DNA from: JANJUB01 sp031386985
GTDB taxonomy: Bacteria; Armatimonadota; Fimbriimonadia; Fimbriimonadales; Fimbriimonadaceae
Length of the DNA: 64,000 bases
Assembly: GCA_031386985.1 (NCBI GenBank)
Contig: JANNCV010000044.1
Span: 124,001-188,000 of the forward strand
Direction of reading: 5' to 3'
Shown: piece after piece, positions 34,563-42,797 of the stretch
Position numbering within the stretch: the first letter of the stretch is position 1
Layout: every line of letters begins with the position of its first letter
The notes under the pieces: generated by a model
Databases searched by the model: none
Seen by the model: only the letters and a program-made list of their open reading frames with translations
What the model was told of the DNA's origin: nothing
Translations under genes and position numbers: made by a program

Positions 34563-35357
34563 TTAACCGCCGACCGCAAGCAGAATGAAGCCCGTAACGG
34601 TAACTCCTTTTGCCGATTCGGCTAGGTATTGGGCAACGGTCTTGCTGGGATCAGCGTAGAACGGTTGCTCCAAAAGGACGGAGTCTCGAATGAACTCTTT
34701 GTTCACTCGGCCCTTAGCCATATTTTCGGCAATATTCTGAGGCTTGCCTTCTTCGAGGGCGCGCTTCAACTCGACCTCGTATTCTTTGGCGAGGTCCTCT
34801 TGGCTGAGTTGATCCTTGCTCACGACAATTGGTCGGCTCGCGGTGGCATGTACTGCCACCTTGCGCACGACTTCGGCATCGGCATCACCGGAATAGGTGA
34901 CAATCGCGCCACTCTTACGATCATGATGAACGTAGAAAACCGCGCTGTCCGGTCCGGTCAAGCGTACGTTCTTGGTTACTTTGCAGTTTTCCCGAACCCG
35001 CGCTACCGCTCCTTCAGCCATTTCCTTCAACGTGGCTTCATCGCCAGTGCCAGCGCAAACCTTAGCGGCCATTTCATTGCACATTGCCATGAACTCCTCG
35101 TTTCGAGCAACGAAATCAGTTTCGCACTCAACCACCACGGCGCCAAGATTGGCACCATCGGCTTTGATGGCAACGACACCCTCGCTGGTCGAGCGATCTG
35201 CCCGTTTTGCGGCAGCAGCTTTGCCCTTGATGCGAAGCAGTTCTTTAGCTTTTTCCAAATCGCCGTCAGCTTCATCTAAAGCGCCTTTGCACTCCATCAT
35301 TGGAGCCCCGGTTTCATCGCGCAGACGCTTAACGTCCGCAGCGGTGTAGTTTGCCAT
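34563..35357 (-). CDS. tsf: Translation elongation factor Ts
   Basis: EF-Ts exchanges GDP for GTP on EF-Tu. The N-terminal UBA-like module and the conserved TDFVARN are visible: YTAADVKRLRDETGAPMMECKGALDEADGDLEKAKELLR, then VVVECETDFVARNEEF (about 75-90). The C-terminal half has AVHATASRPIVVSKDQL and FIRDSVLLEQPFYADPSKTVAQYL. Length 264 is a little short of E. coli (283). The ATG overlaps the rpsB stop by one base (TAATG). pyrH and frr, which follow tsf in many bacteria, are not here; a hairpin closes the operon. Confidence 0.97.
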   Translation of the reverse strand: MANYTAADVKRLRDETGAPMMECKGALDEADGDLEKAKELLRIKGKAAAAKRADRSTSEGVVAIKADGANLGAVVVECETDFVARNEEFMAMCNEMAAKVCAGTGDEATLKEMAEGAVARVRENCKVTKNVRLTGPDSAVFYVHHDRKSGAIVTYSGDADAEVVRKVAVHATASRPIVVSKDQLSQEDLAKEYEVELKRALEEGKPQNIAENMAKGRVNKEFIRDSVLLEQPFYADPSKTVAQYLAESAKGVTVTGFILLAVGG

Positions 35358-36259
35358 TATTTAATCACCACGTCTTCGAGGTCGTCTTCCGCTTCATCGA
35401 GTTCGATGGCGGCAACTTCCTCTTCAACCGCGATTGGGACAATCGGGCGGGGCTTGGTGATTTCAATCGTCTCGGTTCCGAAAGCGCGAAGGAATTCTTC
35501 GTCCACTTCCATGACCTGATCTTCTTCGCCTTCAACCGGTATGGCTTCTTCGCCGATCCCTTCGGTGATGGCTTCGTCTAGCGGTCGAGCCTCTAGAATT
35601 GCCTCGGCGATCTTGCCCGTTACGAGTCGAATCGCGCGGATTGCGTCGTCATTGCCGGGGATTACGTAATCAACGACGTCAGGGTCGCAGTTGGTATCTA
35701 CGATGCCGACAATGGGAATTCCGAGCTTTTTGGCTTCATTGATGGCGATAGCTTCTTTGTTGACGTCCACTACGAACATCACTGAAGGCATAGCATTCAT
35801 GTCTCGAATTCCATCAAGGAACCGAGAAAGCTGGGCTCGCTCTTCAAGCCGCTTGAGCATTTCCTTTTTCGGGAGCCTCGCGAGGTAGCCGTCGGCTTCC
35901 ATCCGGTCAAGTTCTTTAAGGCGTTGAACACGCAACTGAATGGTTTTCCAGTTGGTGAGAGTGCCACCGAGCCATCGCTCGGAGATGTAGTATTGTCCGC
36001 TTCTGACCGCGGCTTCTTTGACCGCGGACTGGGCCTGCTTCTTGGTCCCTACGAAGAGCACCGTGCCGCCGTTTTCGGCGATATTGCGCACAAATTCGAG
36101 GGCCTCTTCAAACAGTTTTACTGTCTGATGCAGGTCAATGATATAGATTCCGTTACGAGCGCCGTAGATGTATCGTTTCATCTTCGGGTTCCACTTTCGG
36201 GTTTGGTGACCGAAATGAACGCCCGATTCGAGCAACTCTTTCATGCTGAGTTGAGCCAT
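35357..36259 (-). CDS. rpsB: Ribosomal protein S2 with acidic C-terminal extension
   Basis: S2 is a 30S ribosomal protein bound late at the head-body junction. Conserved blocks are MKELLESGVHFGHQTRKWNPKM at the start, IIDLHQTVKLFEEAL, GTKKQAQSAVKEAA, RWLGGTLTNW and GIVDTNCDPDVVDYVIPGNDDAIRAIRL. The core ends near residue 235; about 65 more residues form an acidic tail (EEVAAIELDEAEDDLEDVVIK), longer than in E. coli (241). A strong GGAGGA Shine-Dalgarno (36270-36265) precedes the ATG. It is the first gene of the rpsB-tsf pair. Confidence 0.97.
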   Translation of the reverse strand: MAQLSMKELLESGVHFGHQTRKWNPKMKRYIYGARNGIYIIDLHQTVKLFEEALEFVRNIAENGGTVLFVGTKKQAQSAVKEAAVRSGQYYISERWLGGTLTNWKTIQLRVQRLKELDRMEADGYLARLPKKEMLKRLEERAQLSRFLDGIRDMNAMPSVMFVVDVNKEAIAINEAKKLGIPIVGIVDTNCDPDVVDYVIPGNDDAIRAIRLVTGKIAEAILEARPLDEAITEGIGEEAIPVEGEEDQVMEVDEEFLRAFGTETIEITKPRPIVPIAVEEEVAAIELDEAEDDLEDVVIK

Positions 36260-36362
36260 TATATTCCTCCAGGTTTATCCTCCGAACGAGTTTGAATTTG
36301 CGCCAGTTTCAACCCTTTCGGGACCTGGTCGGCGCGCTCGTCCGTGTGTATTGGAGGCTAGA

Positions 36363-36368
36363 GTATAC
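36363..36368 (-). promoter_or_regulatory. Possible -10 box of the rpsB-tsf promoter
   Basis: TATACT on the minus strand lies about 100 nt before the rpsB ATG and would give a 5' leader of about 95 nt, as expected for an autoregulated ribosomal protein operon. I see no good -35 box at the right distance. Confidence 0.35.
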
Positions 36369-36390
36369 CCTGATCAGGAGGTGAACTCTA

Positions 36391-37524
36391 CTATTTTTGT
36401 TCGGCGGGTTTTGACGCGGGCGCCTTCTTGGCGGCCCCACCCCAATCGCGTTGCCGATCAATAATAACGACCGAAGTGACCAGGAGCAGAACGGTGCAAA
36501 GCCCGATGGTCTGAATGCGGCCCTGGGCACCGATGCTCAACCGCCGGCCTCGCCGGAACAATTCCGCAAGCGCAATCGTGATCTGGCCGCCATCAAGGGG
36601 GAAAATGGGCAACAAATTGAAGATACCCAGCGACATGCTGATTAGCCCGGCAAGTTCGATTAGATAAACCGGCCCCCGCTCGGCGGCGGCATAGGAAGTG
36701 CGGGCCATGGTTTCCGGCCCGCCGATGACTTCTTTGAGCTTGGAAAAGTCAGACAATCGCTTCACCAACTCCCCAACCATGAGGAACGGAGCGGTAAAAG
36801 CATCTTTAATGGCAAGGCCAAATGGAACGGGAACACGAATCAACTCAATTCCAATTTTGAGCTTTCCCTGAATTCTTCTGTCCTTAGTCGGCTCGAGTTT
36901 CGAGTTCAAAACTTCCGTTGGTTCCTTGTCTACCTCCGGCGTCGCAATGATTGTTTGTTGTTGACCGCCTCTCTCGATAACGAGTGTCATCGGGGTTCCC
37001 TTGTTGTCTCGAACCAGCTCAATAATGGAGAAAAAGTTGGGGGTAGGCGTTCCATCAATGGAAACAACCTTGTCATTCTCCTTCATTCCCGCCGCTGCAG
37101 CTGGCCCATTCTCAGCCATGGTGTGGATGATGGGACGTGTGTCTAGTTCAGTCTTGCCCGCAAAACCCCAAACTCCGGTCAGCAATATCGCCCCGGCGAG
37201 CATGCTGAAAGCCGGACCTGCCAGCAGCATCCAAACACGGGGCATCGGACCCTTGTTGTAAAACCCATTCGGGATTTCAACTTCGCTTCCGTCGTCTTCA
37301 GGTTCCATCCCTTTCACGCGCACAAAGCCGCCGAGCGGCAGCATACGAAGGCTGTATTCCGTGCCATTGCGCCGCGCGTAAATCCACTTTGGCAAGCCGA
37401 GGCCGATTGAGAATTCCTCGACTTCCATTTTGTAAAACTTGGCTACCAAAAAATGTCCTAGCTCGTGCGCCGCAACAAGGACCGTAAACATGAGCAAGAT
37501 TTGGAGAATATACAGAACAGACAT
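36391..37524 (-). CDS. rseP: Site-2 intramembrane metalloprotease RseP
   Basis: This M50-family zinc protease cuts regulatory proteins inside the membrane. The first helix holds the zinc motif HELGH at 20-24 (VLVAAHELGHFLVAKFY), and the last part has the third ligand motif LLPIFPLDGGQI. A single PDZ domain covers about 125-215 (GPAAAAGMKENDKVVSIDGTPTPNFFSIIELV), less than the two in E. coli. Length is 377. The C-terminus is an Ala/Lys/Pro tail (GGAAKKAPASKPAEQK). There is no dxr or cdsA neighbour, unlike in many bacteria. It lies downstream of the rpsB promoter region, back to back with that operon, and divergent from the small exported protein gene. Confidence 0.94.
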   Translation of the reverse strand: MSVLYILQILLMFTVLVAAHELGHFLVAKFYKMEVEEFSIGLGLPKWIYARRNGTEYSLRMLPLGGFVRVKGMEPEDDGSEVEIPNGFYNKGPMPRVWMLLAGPAFSMLAGAILLTGVWGFAGKTELDTRPIIHTMAENGPAAAAGMKENDKVVSIDGTPTPNFFSIIELVRDNKGTPMTLVIERGGQQQTIIATPEVDKEPTEVLNSKLEPTKDRRIQGKLKIGIELIRVPVPFGLAIKDAFTAPFLMVGELVKRLSDFSKLKEVIGGPETMARTSYAAAERGPVYLIELAGLISMSLGIFNLLPIFPLDGGQITIALAELFRRGRRLSIGAQGRIQTIGLCTVLLLVTSVVIIDRQRDWGGAAKKAPASKPAEQK

Positions 37525-37591
37525 GCGGGTTTAAGTTACTACGTTTCGCACACCCAAAATTGAACACCTTTGGTCGCGAGGAACGTATATT

Positions 37592-38023
37592 ATGGAGAAG
37601 ATGAAATCTCTGCGCTACGCAAACGTGTGGTTATTCCTCCTTACAGTTGGGCTTTCGGGGGCAGTAGTGAACCCGGTTGGAGTCTGGAAGGCGGGCGTTC
37701 AGCACGGCAAACTCTCCGCCGCGGATGCCGCAAATGTTAAACGAATCAAAGCCGGAGTCGCCGGTGGCTCGTTCAAAATCAACAAAGACAAAACGTTTGG
37801 GCTCTCGCTGGCGGGAATCGTTATGATGGGGACATGGTCGGTCAAGGGAGACCTCCTGACCATCGCAGTAAAGGAAATGGTTGGCAAGGAAGCTCGTGAT
37901 GTGGCGAAGTTGCCTGCCTCGCAACGCACGGGACAGTTTCGGATTTTGAAGGATGGCACGATGATCAGCCTCCCCGACCCCGGTGGAAACAAGCCGCGCA
38001 TCATGTGGCGTCAGTCCAAGTAG
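37592..38023 (+). CDS. Small exported beta-rich protein (paralogue of 22374-22802)
   Basis: The product has 143 residues from the first ATG, or 140 from the ATG at 37601 (MKSLRYANVWLFLLTVGLSGAV), which starts a better signal peptide. The mature part starts VNPVGVWKAG, contains FKINKDKTFGLSL, GTWSVKGDLLTIAV and GQFRILKDGTMISLPD, and ends WRQSK. The order VGVW, then a K-D-x-T turn, then G-x-W matches the protein at 22374-22802, so they are likely paralogues. Divergent from rseP. Function unknown; periplasmic location is inferred. Confidence 0.78.
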   Translation: MEKMKSLRYANVWLFLLTVGLSGAVVNPVGVWKAGVQHGKLSAADAANVKRIKAGVAGGSFKINKDKTFGLSLAGIVMMGTWSVKGDLLTIAVKEMVGKEARDVAKLPASQRTGQFRILKDGTMISLPDPGGNKPRIMWRQSK

Positions 38024-38039
38024 CTTGGGAATCCAGATA

Positions 38040-39314
38040 TCACTCCACTCGAAAAACTGATCCGCCGATCATGATTTCTTCCCCCGGCTGGAGAGCCTGA
38101 CGAGTAATGCGCTTGCCGTTTACGAAGGTTCCGTTGGTGCTGGCGAGGTCCGAAATTGTTAATCCCCCTGGGTGCATTTCGATCAACGCATGCTTTCGCG
38201 ATGCTTGAGGGTCGTTTAGGCGGATGCTTGCGCCCTCGCGACCAATCTCTAGAGGGCCGCCGATCTCAAACACTTGGCCAGCCAGGGGCCCACTCACAGC
38301 GCGCAAAACGGGTCGAGCCAACGGGGTTTGAATGGGAATAGGCTGAGCCGGAGCTCCGCCGCGCAATCTCTCGGCGGCCCGAGCGGGGGCCGAGCCTTGC
38401 CGCAGCATGAACTCGAGTTCATGTTGTCCAATATTGATTATCGCCCCGGATTGTAATGGAGCCGGTCCCGATAATCTCTGGCCGTTTATGCCGGTTCCAA
38501 TCGCGGTCCCCGCGTCGTAAAGCCAATACGCATCATTTTGGCGCACGATCGAAGCATGCAAAGGCATGACATGGGCGTCGCCAAAGAGGGGTATCTGGGC
38601 GCGCTCGTCGCGACCAATGTGAGAGGTTTGCTGCTCCAAAACCCATTCGCGACCTTCATTTCGACCCAAACGAAGGCGCACCCAAGCCGTGCGCGCGGCG
38701 CGCTCCACCACGCCGATTAAGAGTCCCACCCCTGCGCCAATCAGAATGCAAAGGAGAGCGCGACCAATTTGGCCCGTCTCAGCCCCTTCGCCCTTTAGCG
38801 ATGCAACTCCGCTTAGCGTGAGACTTGCAGTGTCAAACACCGCCCCTCCTATTGCTCCGCCCAAGACCCCGCCGATGAACCCCTGGACAATGCGCCGAAG
38901 CGTGAGCCCAGCCGCCCCAATACCAAGTCCAATTCCGGCCCCCAGGCCAATCCCAATACAGGTGCGTGCCAAAACAACAGCCGGCAGGTTAACCCCCTGA
39001 AATCGGCTGAAGATGTCCGGGCCGAAGAGTGCGTGGGTAAACGCCCCTCCCGACGTGTATCCCAATGTGGCTCCAATCGCGCCAAAGATTGCCCCGAGAA
39101 TCAACCCGATGACCAAAAAGTGCCGCGACCCTTTCATGTAACCGTTCAGCCCGCCAATGGTTAACCCAACGAGCAATCCCAACATGATGATGAGGCGCAG
39201 TTCGAAGAACGACCATTCGATCGAGTTAGGGGACGGCGCGGAGGGCTCAACGACAATCCATGCCAATAGCCCAGCAAGGGCTCCCGCCATGAACTTGAAC
39301 GCAATTTGCCCCAC
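38040..39314 (-). CDS. Membrane protein with glycine-zipper helices and two FHA domains
   Basis: The N-terminal half (about 1-195) has several membrane helices rich in Gly/Ala (IMLGLLVGLTIGGLNGYMKG, VIGLILGAIFGAIGATLGYT, GIGLGAGIGLGIGAAGLTL, LCILIGAGVGLLIGVV). The cytoplasmic half carries two FHA domains: about 225-300 (HIGRDERAQIPLFGDAHVMPLHASI, a divergent copy) and about 345-424 (EIGREGASIRLNDPQASRKHALI, DLASTNGTFVNGKR, a good copy). It probably tethers phosphothreonine signalling to the membrane. It lies 48 nt downstream of xerC on the same strand. Along with 14110-14958 it is the second double-FHA protein in the window. Confidence 0.9.
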   Translation of the reverse strand: MGQIAFKFMAGALAGLLAWIVVEPSAPSPNSIEWSFFELRLIIMLGLLVGLTIGGLNGYMKGSRHFLVIGLILGAIFGAIGATLGYTSGGAFTHALFGPDIFSRFQGVNLPAVVLARTCIGIGLGAGIGLGIGAAGLTLRRIVQGFIGGVLGGAIGGAVFDTASLTLSGVASLKGEGAETGQIGRALLCILIGAGVGLLIGVVERAARTAWVRLRLGRNEGREWVLEQQTSHIGRDERAQIPLFGDAHVMPLHASIVRQNDAYWLYDAGTAIGTGINGQRLSGPAPLQSGAIINIGQHELEFMLRQGSAPARAAERLRGGAPAQPIPIQTPLARPVLRAVSGPLAGQVFEIGGPLEIGREGASIRLNDPQASRKHALIEMHPGGLTISDLASTNGTFVNGKRITRQALQPGEEIMIGGSVFRVE

Positions 39315-39362
39315 GTTTCATTATCCTCTTTTTGATGGGGTGTTTGGGTCTGCCAGAGGGTC

Positions 39363-40268
39363 CTACCGTCGCGGGTGCGCCTTGTCAAACGCGGAGCGCA
39401 GGTGGGTCATATCGAGGTGCGTGTAAATCTGGGTTGTAGCGATTGATTCGTGCCCAAGAAGCTCTTGGACTGCCCTCAAGTCAGCTCCATTTTCCAACAA
39501 ATGTACAGCATAAGAATGCCGCAATACGTGAGGACTAACGCGGGACGGCAACCCAGCTTGACGGGCGTAAGAGGCGATGCGAGCGTCCACGGTTTGGCGC
39601 GCCATCGGGCGACCTCGATCGGAGAGTACAAAGTTTTCGCAAGGGGCCTTTGAGAGAGCGGGACGGGAGGATTCAAGGTAGCGGCGAACCCATCTCATGG
39701 TGATTTCGGGGACGGGAACCCACCTTGTTTTGCCCCGCTTTCCGGTCACTCTTAGGGCACATTCTTGAAGGTCAATCTGTCCGATTCCTAAGGAGATCGC
39801 CTCGCTCACCCGCAGACCGGCGCCATAAATTAGCTCAATCACCAGCCGATCTCGAAGCCCGGCGGGCGTCGCGAGGTTCGGCATTTCGAGCAGTTTCAAC
39901 AGGCTAGCAATGGGAAGGGCCTTAGGGAGCGAGCGCGGCTTTTTGAATCCGCCCGTACTTGGAAGTTCCATCGTGGGTCCGCTTCCGCTCTTCTTCAGAT
40001 ACTTCAAGAGGGAACGGAGCGAGCTCATCCTTCGCTGGGCGGTAGAGGGAGAGAGGGGTGGCCCCAGAGTATTGGCATAGCTTTGAACTTTATCCAGCAT
40101 CAAGCCCCGCCAAGTGGGGACCCCAAGCTTTTGGAAGTAGGTTGCGGCCAGGATCAAATCGCCCGAATAAGCGCAAAGAGTATGCGAACTCGCGCCTCGT
40201 TCGGACTTCAAATAGTCTAGAAATTCCTCAATCGGCTCGGTCCAGGCTACTTGCGCTTCCATAACCAT
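39363..40268 (-). CDS. xerC: Tyrosine recombinase of the XerC/XerD type
   Basis: This is a site-specific recombinase that resolves chromosome dimers at dif; XerC versus XerD cannot be decided. The 301-residue length is normal. The SAM-like N-terminal domain covers about 8-105. All six catalytic residues can be placed: R153 (GAGLRVSEA), K177 (GKRGKTRW), H247 and R250 (HVLRHSYA), H273 (LLGHESIATTQ) and Y282 (IYTHLD). The gene overlaps the preceding glycosyltransferase gene by 22 bp from the first ATG (16 bp from the second), so it is translationally coupled. It is not linked to integrase-type mobile DNA here, and is a housekeeping copy. Confidence 0.93.
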   Translation of the reverse strand: MVMEAQVAWTEPIEEFLDYLKSERGASSHTLCAYSGDLILAATYFQKLGVPTWRGLMLDKVQSYANTLGPPLSPSTAQRRMSSLRSLLKYLKKSGSGPTMELPSTGGFKKPRSLPKALPIASLLKLLEMPNLATPAGLRDRLVIELIYGAGLRVSEAISLGIGQIDLQECALRVTGKRGKTRWVPVPEITMRWVRRYLESSRPALSKAPCENFVLSDRGRPMARQTVDARIASYARQAGLPSRVSPHVLRHSYAVHLLENGADLRAVQELLGHESIATTQIYTHLDMTHLRSAFDKAHPRR

Positions 40269-42124
40269 ATCACCGGGCGAATGTACATGAGGTCGTGGGC
40301 GAGCCCAGTAGCGGCGGCGTAGCGAAACGGGAGATCACCGTTTTTGGGCATGTCCAAAGGTGCTTTTACCTCGTAAGATTTGTCGAGTTCTGCTTGAAAG
40401 CTCTTGAAGCGATCAACCGCTTCTTGCACGTCTGGGGTCAGGTTAGTTGCGGTTGAAAGCCGAGCAACATCGCCGACCTCAAAGCTCGAAAAAACGACAT
40501 AGTCAGGCTTGAATTCAGTTAGCAACCTCGCATCCCAATCCTTGCGGTCCTTGGCGCTATCACCCGGAATGTATCGAAGGAGCTTGGGCTTAGAGGTGGT
40601 TTGAATCTCAAAGAGCCCATTGGCTGCTCCGGGGACCAGCGTGCCGTTGCGAAAAACCGCCATTCGGGATAGGGCAGAATCAGGGAAGAGCGGGGGGGTG
40701 TAGTACCACGGATCGCTGGCGAGGCCAACCGTGGTTTGCTCCTCACTTTGGGCCTTGATGAACTCCGCAGCCTGATCGCGGGGATCAGGGGCTAACATCC
40801 AACTGGTGAAAAGCGCGGATACCTTGAGAGCATTGCCGAGAGCAATAATGCCCAAAACCGGGAAGAATCTCCTCCATCCGCCCGCCTCATGCATTTTCGA
40901 AATGACGTAGCCAAACCCGCAAGCCAGGATCAGAAACAGCGGAAACGTGTAGCGAAGGAACAAAACTTCGGCTCTCCCAATGAGAAAGAAGTAAGGCAGA
41001 GCGAAAGCGAAAAGCGCAATGATCCATGTCTCCTTTTTCACAAGGCCGTAAATGACCCCGCCCACTCCAAGCAACACCGCGATTACCCCCATCCCTTGCC
41101 CAAGATTTGCGAGGTGGTGGAGGAAGCCGCTACCAACATTAACGAAAACCAGCCCATGCCCCGTGCCGATGTGGAGCATCTCAAACTTGAAATTCTCCAC
41201 AAAAATAGATGCCTCAAGGAGAGCACCCGGCGTTGCAAACAAGAACGCGCACAAGGTGGTCGCGATGGCGATAAGACTCGGCTTGAGCCTTTGGGAAGCG
41301 GGATAGTTGAACCAAACTGCGGTGAGGAGCGTGAGTAACGCTAAGAATCCGGTGTATTTCGTGCCTGCGCTGAGGCCCGCGCTGATAGCCGACCATGTGA
41401 CGGGAGAAACCCTCTTAAGTCTGGCTACGATGCCCCCCATATTCACGTCAGTGGGCGGAGCGGGCGAGAATAGCTTGAGCGCTTGCCAGGCGGATGCTAT
41501 CAAGAACATTGTCGCCACAACATCCACCGTCTGAAACCGCGAGTGCATCACAAATGCAGGCGCAAAACTCATCGCCAACCCCCCGCAAGCGGCCCCAAGT
41601 CCATTGATACGATCCCGCAGGAGCAAGAAGACAAACAGCCCAGAAAGTGCCCCGGCAACCGCCGAGATAAGCCGCCCGGAAAGATGGCAGTTTCGAACCC
41701 ATTGCCAATCTGTAATCTGCGGAGATGTAGGCGGGTCGGTCTCCGGTTTCTTGCCGCCATAGGCTGCGGCCATGTCCCCAGTAACCCTGAGCATTGTGAG
41801 ATAAAGCGTGCCGTAGTTATAGAAACCGGGAGTGAAGTCGAGGCGAGCGGGCTGAACTTCTTGCGAATACCGCCAAATCACCTCTTCGTCGGGGTGGTAA
41901 CTCTGGTGGTGAAGATCGTTCGGAAGGCCCCAAGTGATTCCGACCAGGCGTAAGCCGAGGCCGACAAAGAAGATGAGCCAGGGCGCAATCCGCATGAACT
42001 GTTTAGCAAACCTGAACATGCCTTCGTTGGCGGGCGGCTCAAGATTAGTTTCGCTCAACGCAACTCCGTCGCACATGTTCAGGGCAAGCCGAAGGACCCA
42101 GGATCTGCGCCCGGCTACGCCCAC
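40247..42124 (-). CDS. Membrane glycosyltransferase, PMT/ArnT-like (GT-C fold)
   Basis: A polytopic protein with about 10-12 membrane helices. The first luminal/periplasmic loop has SYHPDEEVIWR, whose Asp-Glu pair is the catalytic motif of GT-C enzymes of the protein-mannosyltransferase/ArnT family that use polyprenyl-phosphate sugars. Further helices include VVATMFLIASAWQALKLF and TGFLALLTLLTAVWFN. A soluble C-terminal domain begins at about 460. The acceptor is unknown; an envelope glycoconjugate is likely. The start is uncertain: a GTG at 42124 opens the frame, but an ATG at 42019 (MFRFAKQFMRIAPWLIFF) lies directly before the first helix and is also plausible. It overlaps xerC downstream. 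Confidence 0.83.
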   Translation of the reverse strand: MGVAGRRSWVLRLALNMCDGVALSETNLEPPANEGMFRFAKQFMRIAPWLIFFVGLGLRLVGITWGLPNDLHHQSYHPDEEVIWRYSQEVQPARLDFTPGFYNYGTLYLTMLRVTGDMAAAYGGKKPETDPPTSPQITDWQWVRNCHLSGRLISAVAGALSGLFVFLLLRDRINGLGAACGGLAMSFAPAFVMHSRFQTVDVVATMFLIASAWQALKLFSPAPPTDVNMGGIVARLKRVSPVTWSAISAGLSAGTKYTGFLALLTLLTAVWFNYPASQRLKPSLIAIATTLCAFLFATPGALLEASIFVENFKFEMLHIGTGHGLVFVNVGSGFLHHLANLGQGMGVIAVLLGVGGVIYGLVKKETWIIALFAFALPYFFLIGRAEVLFLRYTFPLFLILACGFGYVISKMHEAGGWRRFFPVLGIIALGNALKVSALFTSWMLAPDPRDQAAEFIKAQSEEQTTVGLASDPWYYTPPLFPDSALSRMAVFRNGTLVPGAANGLFEIQTTSKPKLLRYIPGDSAKDRKDWDARLLTEFKPDYVVFSSFEVGDVARLSTATNLTPDVQEAVDRFKSFQAELDKSYEVKAPLDMPKNGDLPFRYAAATGLAHDLMYIRPVIWLWKRK

Positions 42125-42155
42125 AACTAGACATTTTCATATCAACCAATTATGC

Positions 42156-42797
42156 TCAGATACGCACCGGAATGGCGGGAGGAATCGGAGAAGGCGCGAT
42201 TGCACCCAGGAAAGCGTTGACAATGATCGGATCATAATGTGAACCGGCACCGAGAACGAGTCGTTCGGTGGCGATTGCTCCTCCCATCCTCGCCTCTGTC
42301 CATACGAAATCATGGGCCACCCTCAGCACTCTTGATTCAATGGCGAGTTCTTCATGGAAGTCCAAAAGTTGATCCCGGATCAAGGGAGCTAGGTGGGAGA
42401 GTGAAGGGACAAGTTCGAGCATCGCCGCGCTCACGTCTGGGTACCGAGCGTAAGTCGCATTTTCCATATCGGTCCACATCATCATAGGTTTCTTGTTGAT
42501 GAGACCGTAGGGAATTGCGCAAAGACCAATATCGTGGAGCAAAGCGCAAGACTCCAGCGATAGGGCTTGGCGCGGGCTCAAGTTCAACTCGAAAGCAAGG
42601 TGGCGGCAAAGGCTGACCAATCGGTTGCTCAGGCCCTCGTGGCTTGGAAAACGGAGCTGAATCGCGGTGCTGAATGCTCGCATGACTTGAGTCATTCTTA
42701 CTTGTTCTCGTCGGGGAATCTCAAAGTTCACGTGCCAATAGAGCAATCCGCTAAGCAACAATAAACTTAAAATGACCAATAGAACATCTAATTCCAT
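42156..42797 (-). CDS. Membrane-anchored HD-domain protein (degenerate HD-GYP)
   Basis: An N-terminal membrane helix (LLVILSLLLLSGLLYWHV) is followed by an HD domain with the metal-binding LLHDIGLCAIP (about 85-95) and DFHEELAIESRVLRVAHDFVW. The GYP part is missing: the HHERxDGxGYP segment found in the neighbour is replaced by DFHEELAIES, so c-di-GMP hydrolysis is unlikely and a regulatory or other phosphohydrolase role may be kept. The ATG overlaps the stop of the HD-GYP gene by one base (TGATG), so the two are made together. It ends 31 nt before the glycosyltransferase gene. Confidence 0.82.
   Translation of the reverse strand: MELDVLLVILSLLLLSGLLYWHVNFEIPRREQVRMTQVMRAFSTAIQLRFPSHEGLSNRLVSLCRHLAFELNLSPRQALSLESCALLHDIGLCAIPYGLINKKPMMMWTDMENATYARYPDVSAAMLELVPSLSHLAPLIRDQLLDFHEELAIESRVLRVAHDFVWTEARMGGAIATERLVLGAGSHYDPIIVNAFLGAIAPSPIPPAIPVRI

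Noticed and set aside
39363..40268. Integrase of a mobile element
   Set aside because: The protein has the length and motifs of housekeeping XerC/XerD, is coupled to a glycosyltransferase gene, and no attachment repeats or phage genes are nearby.
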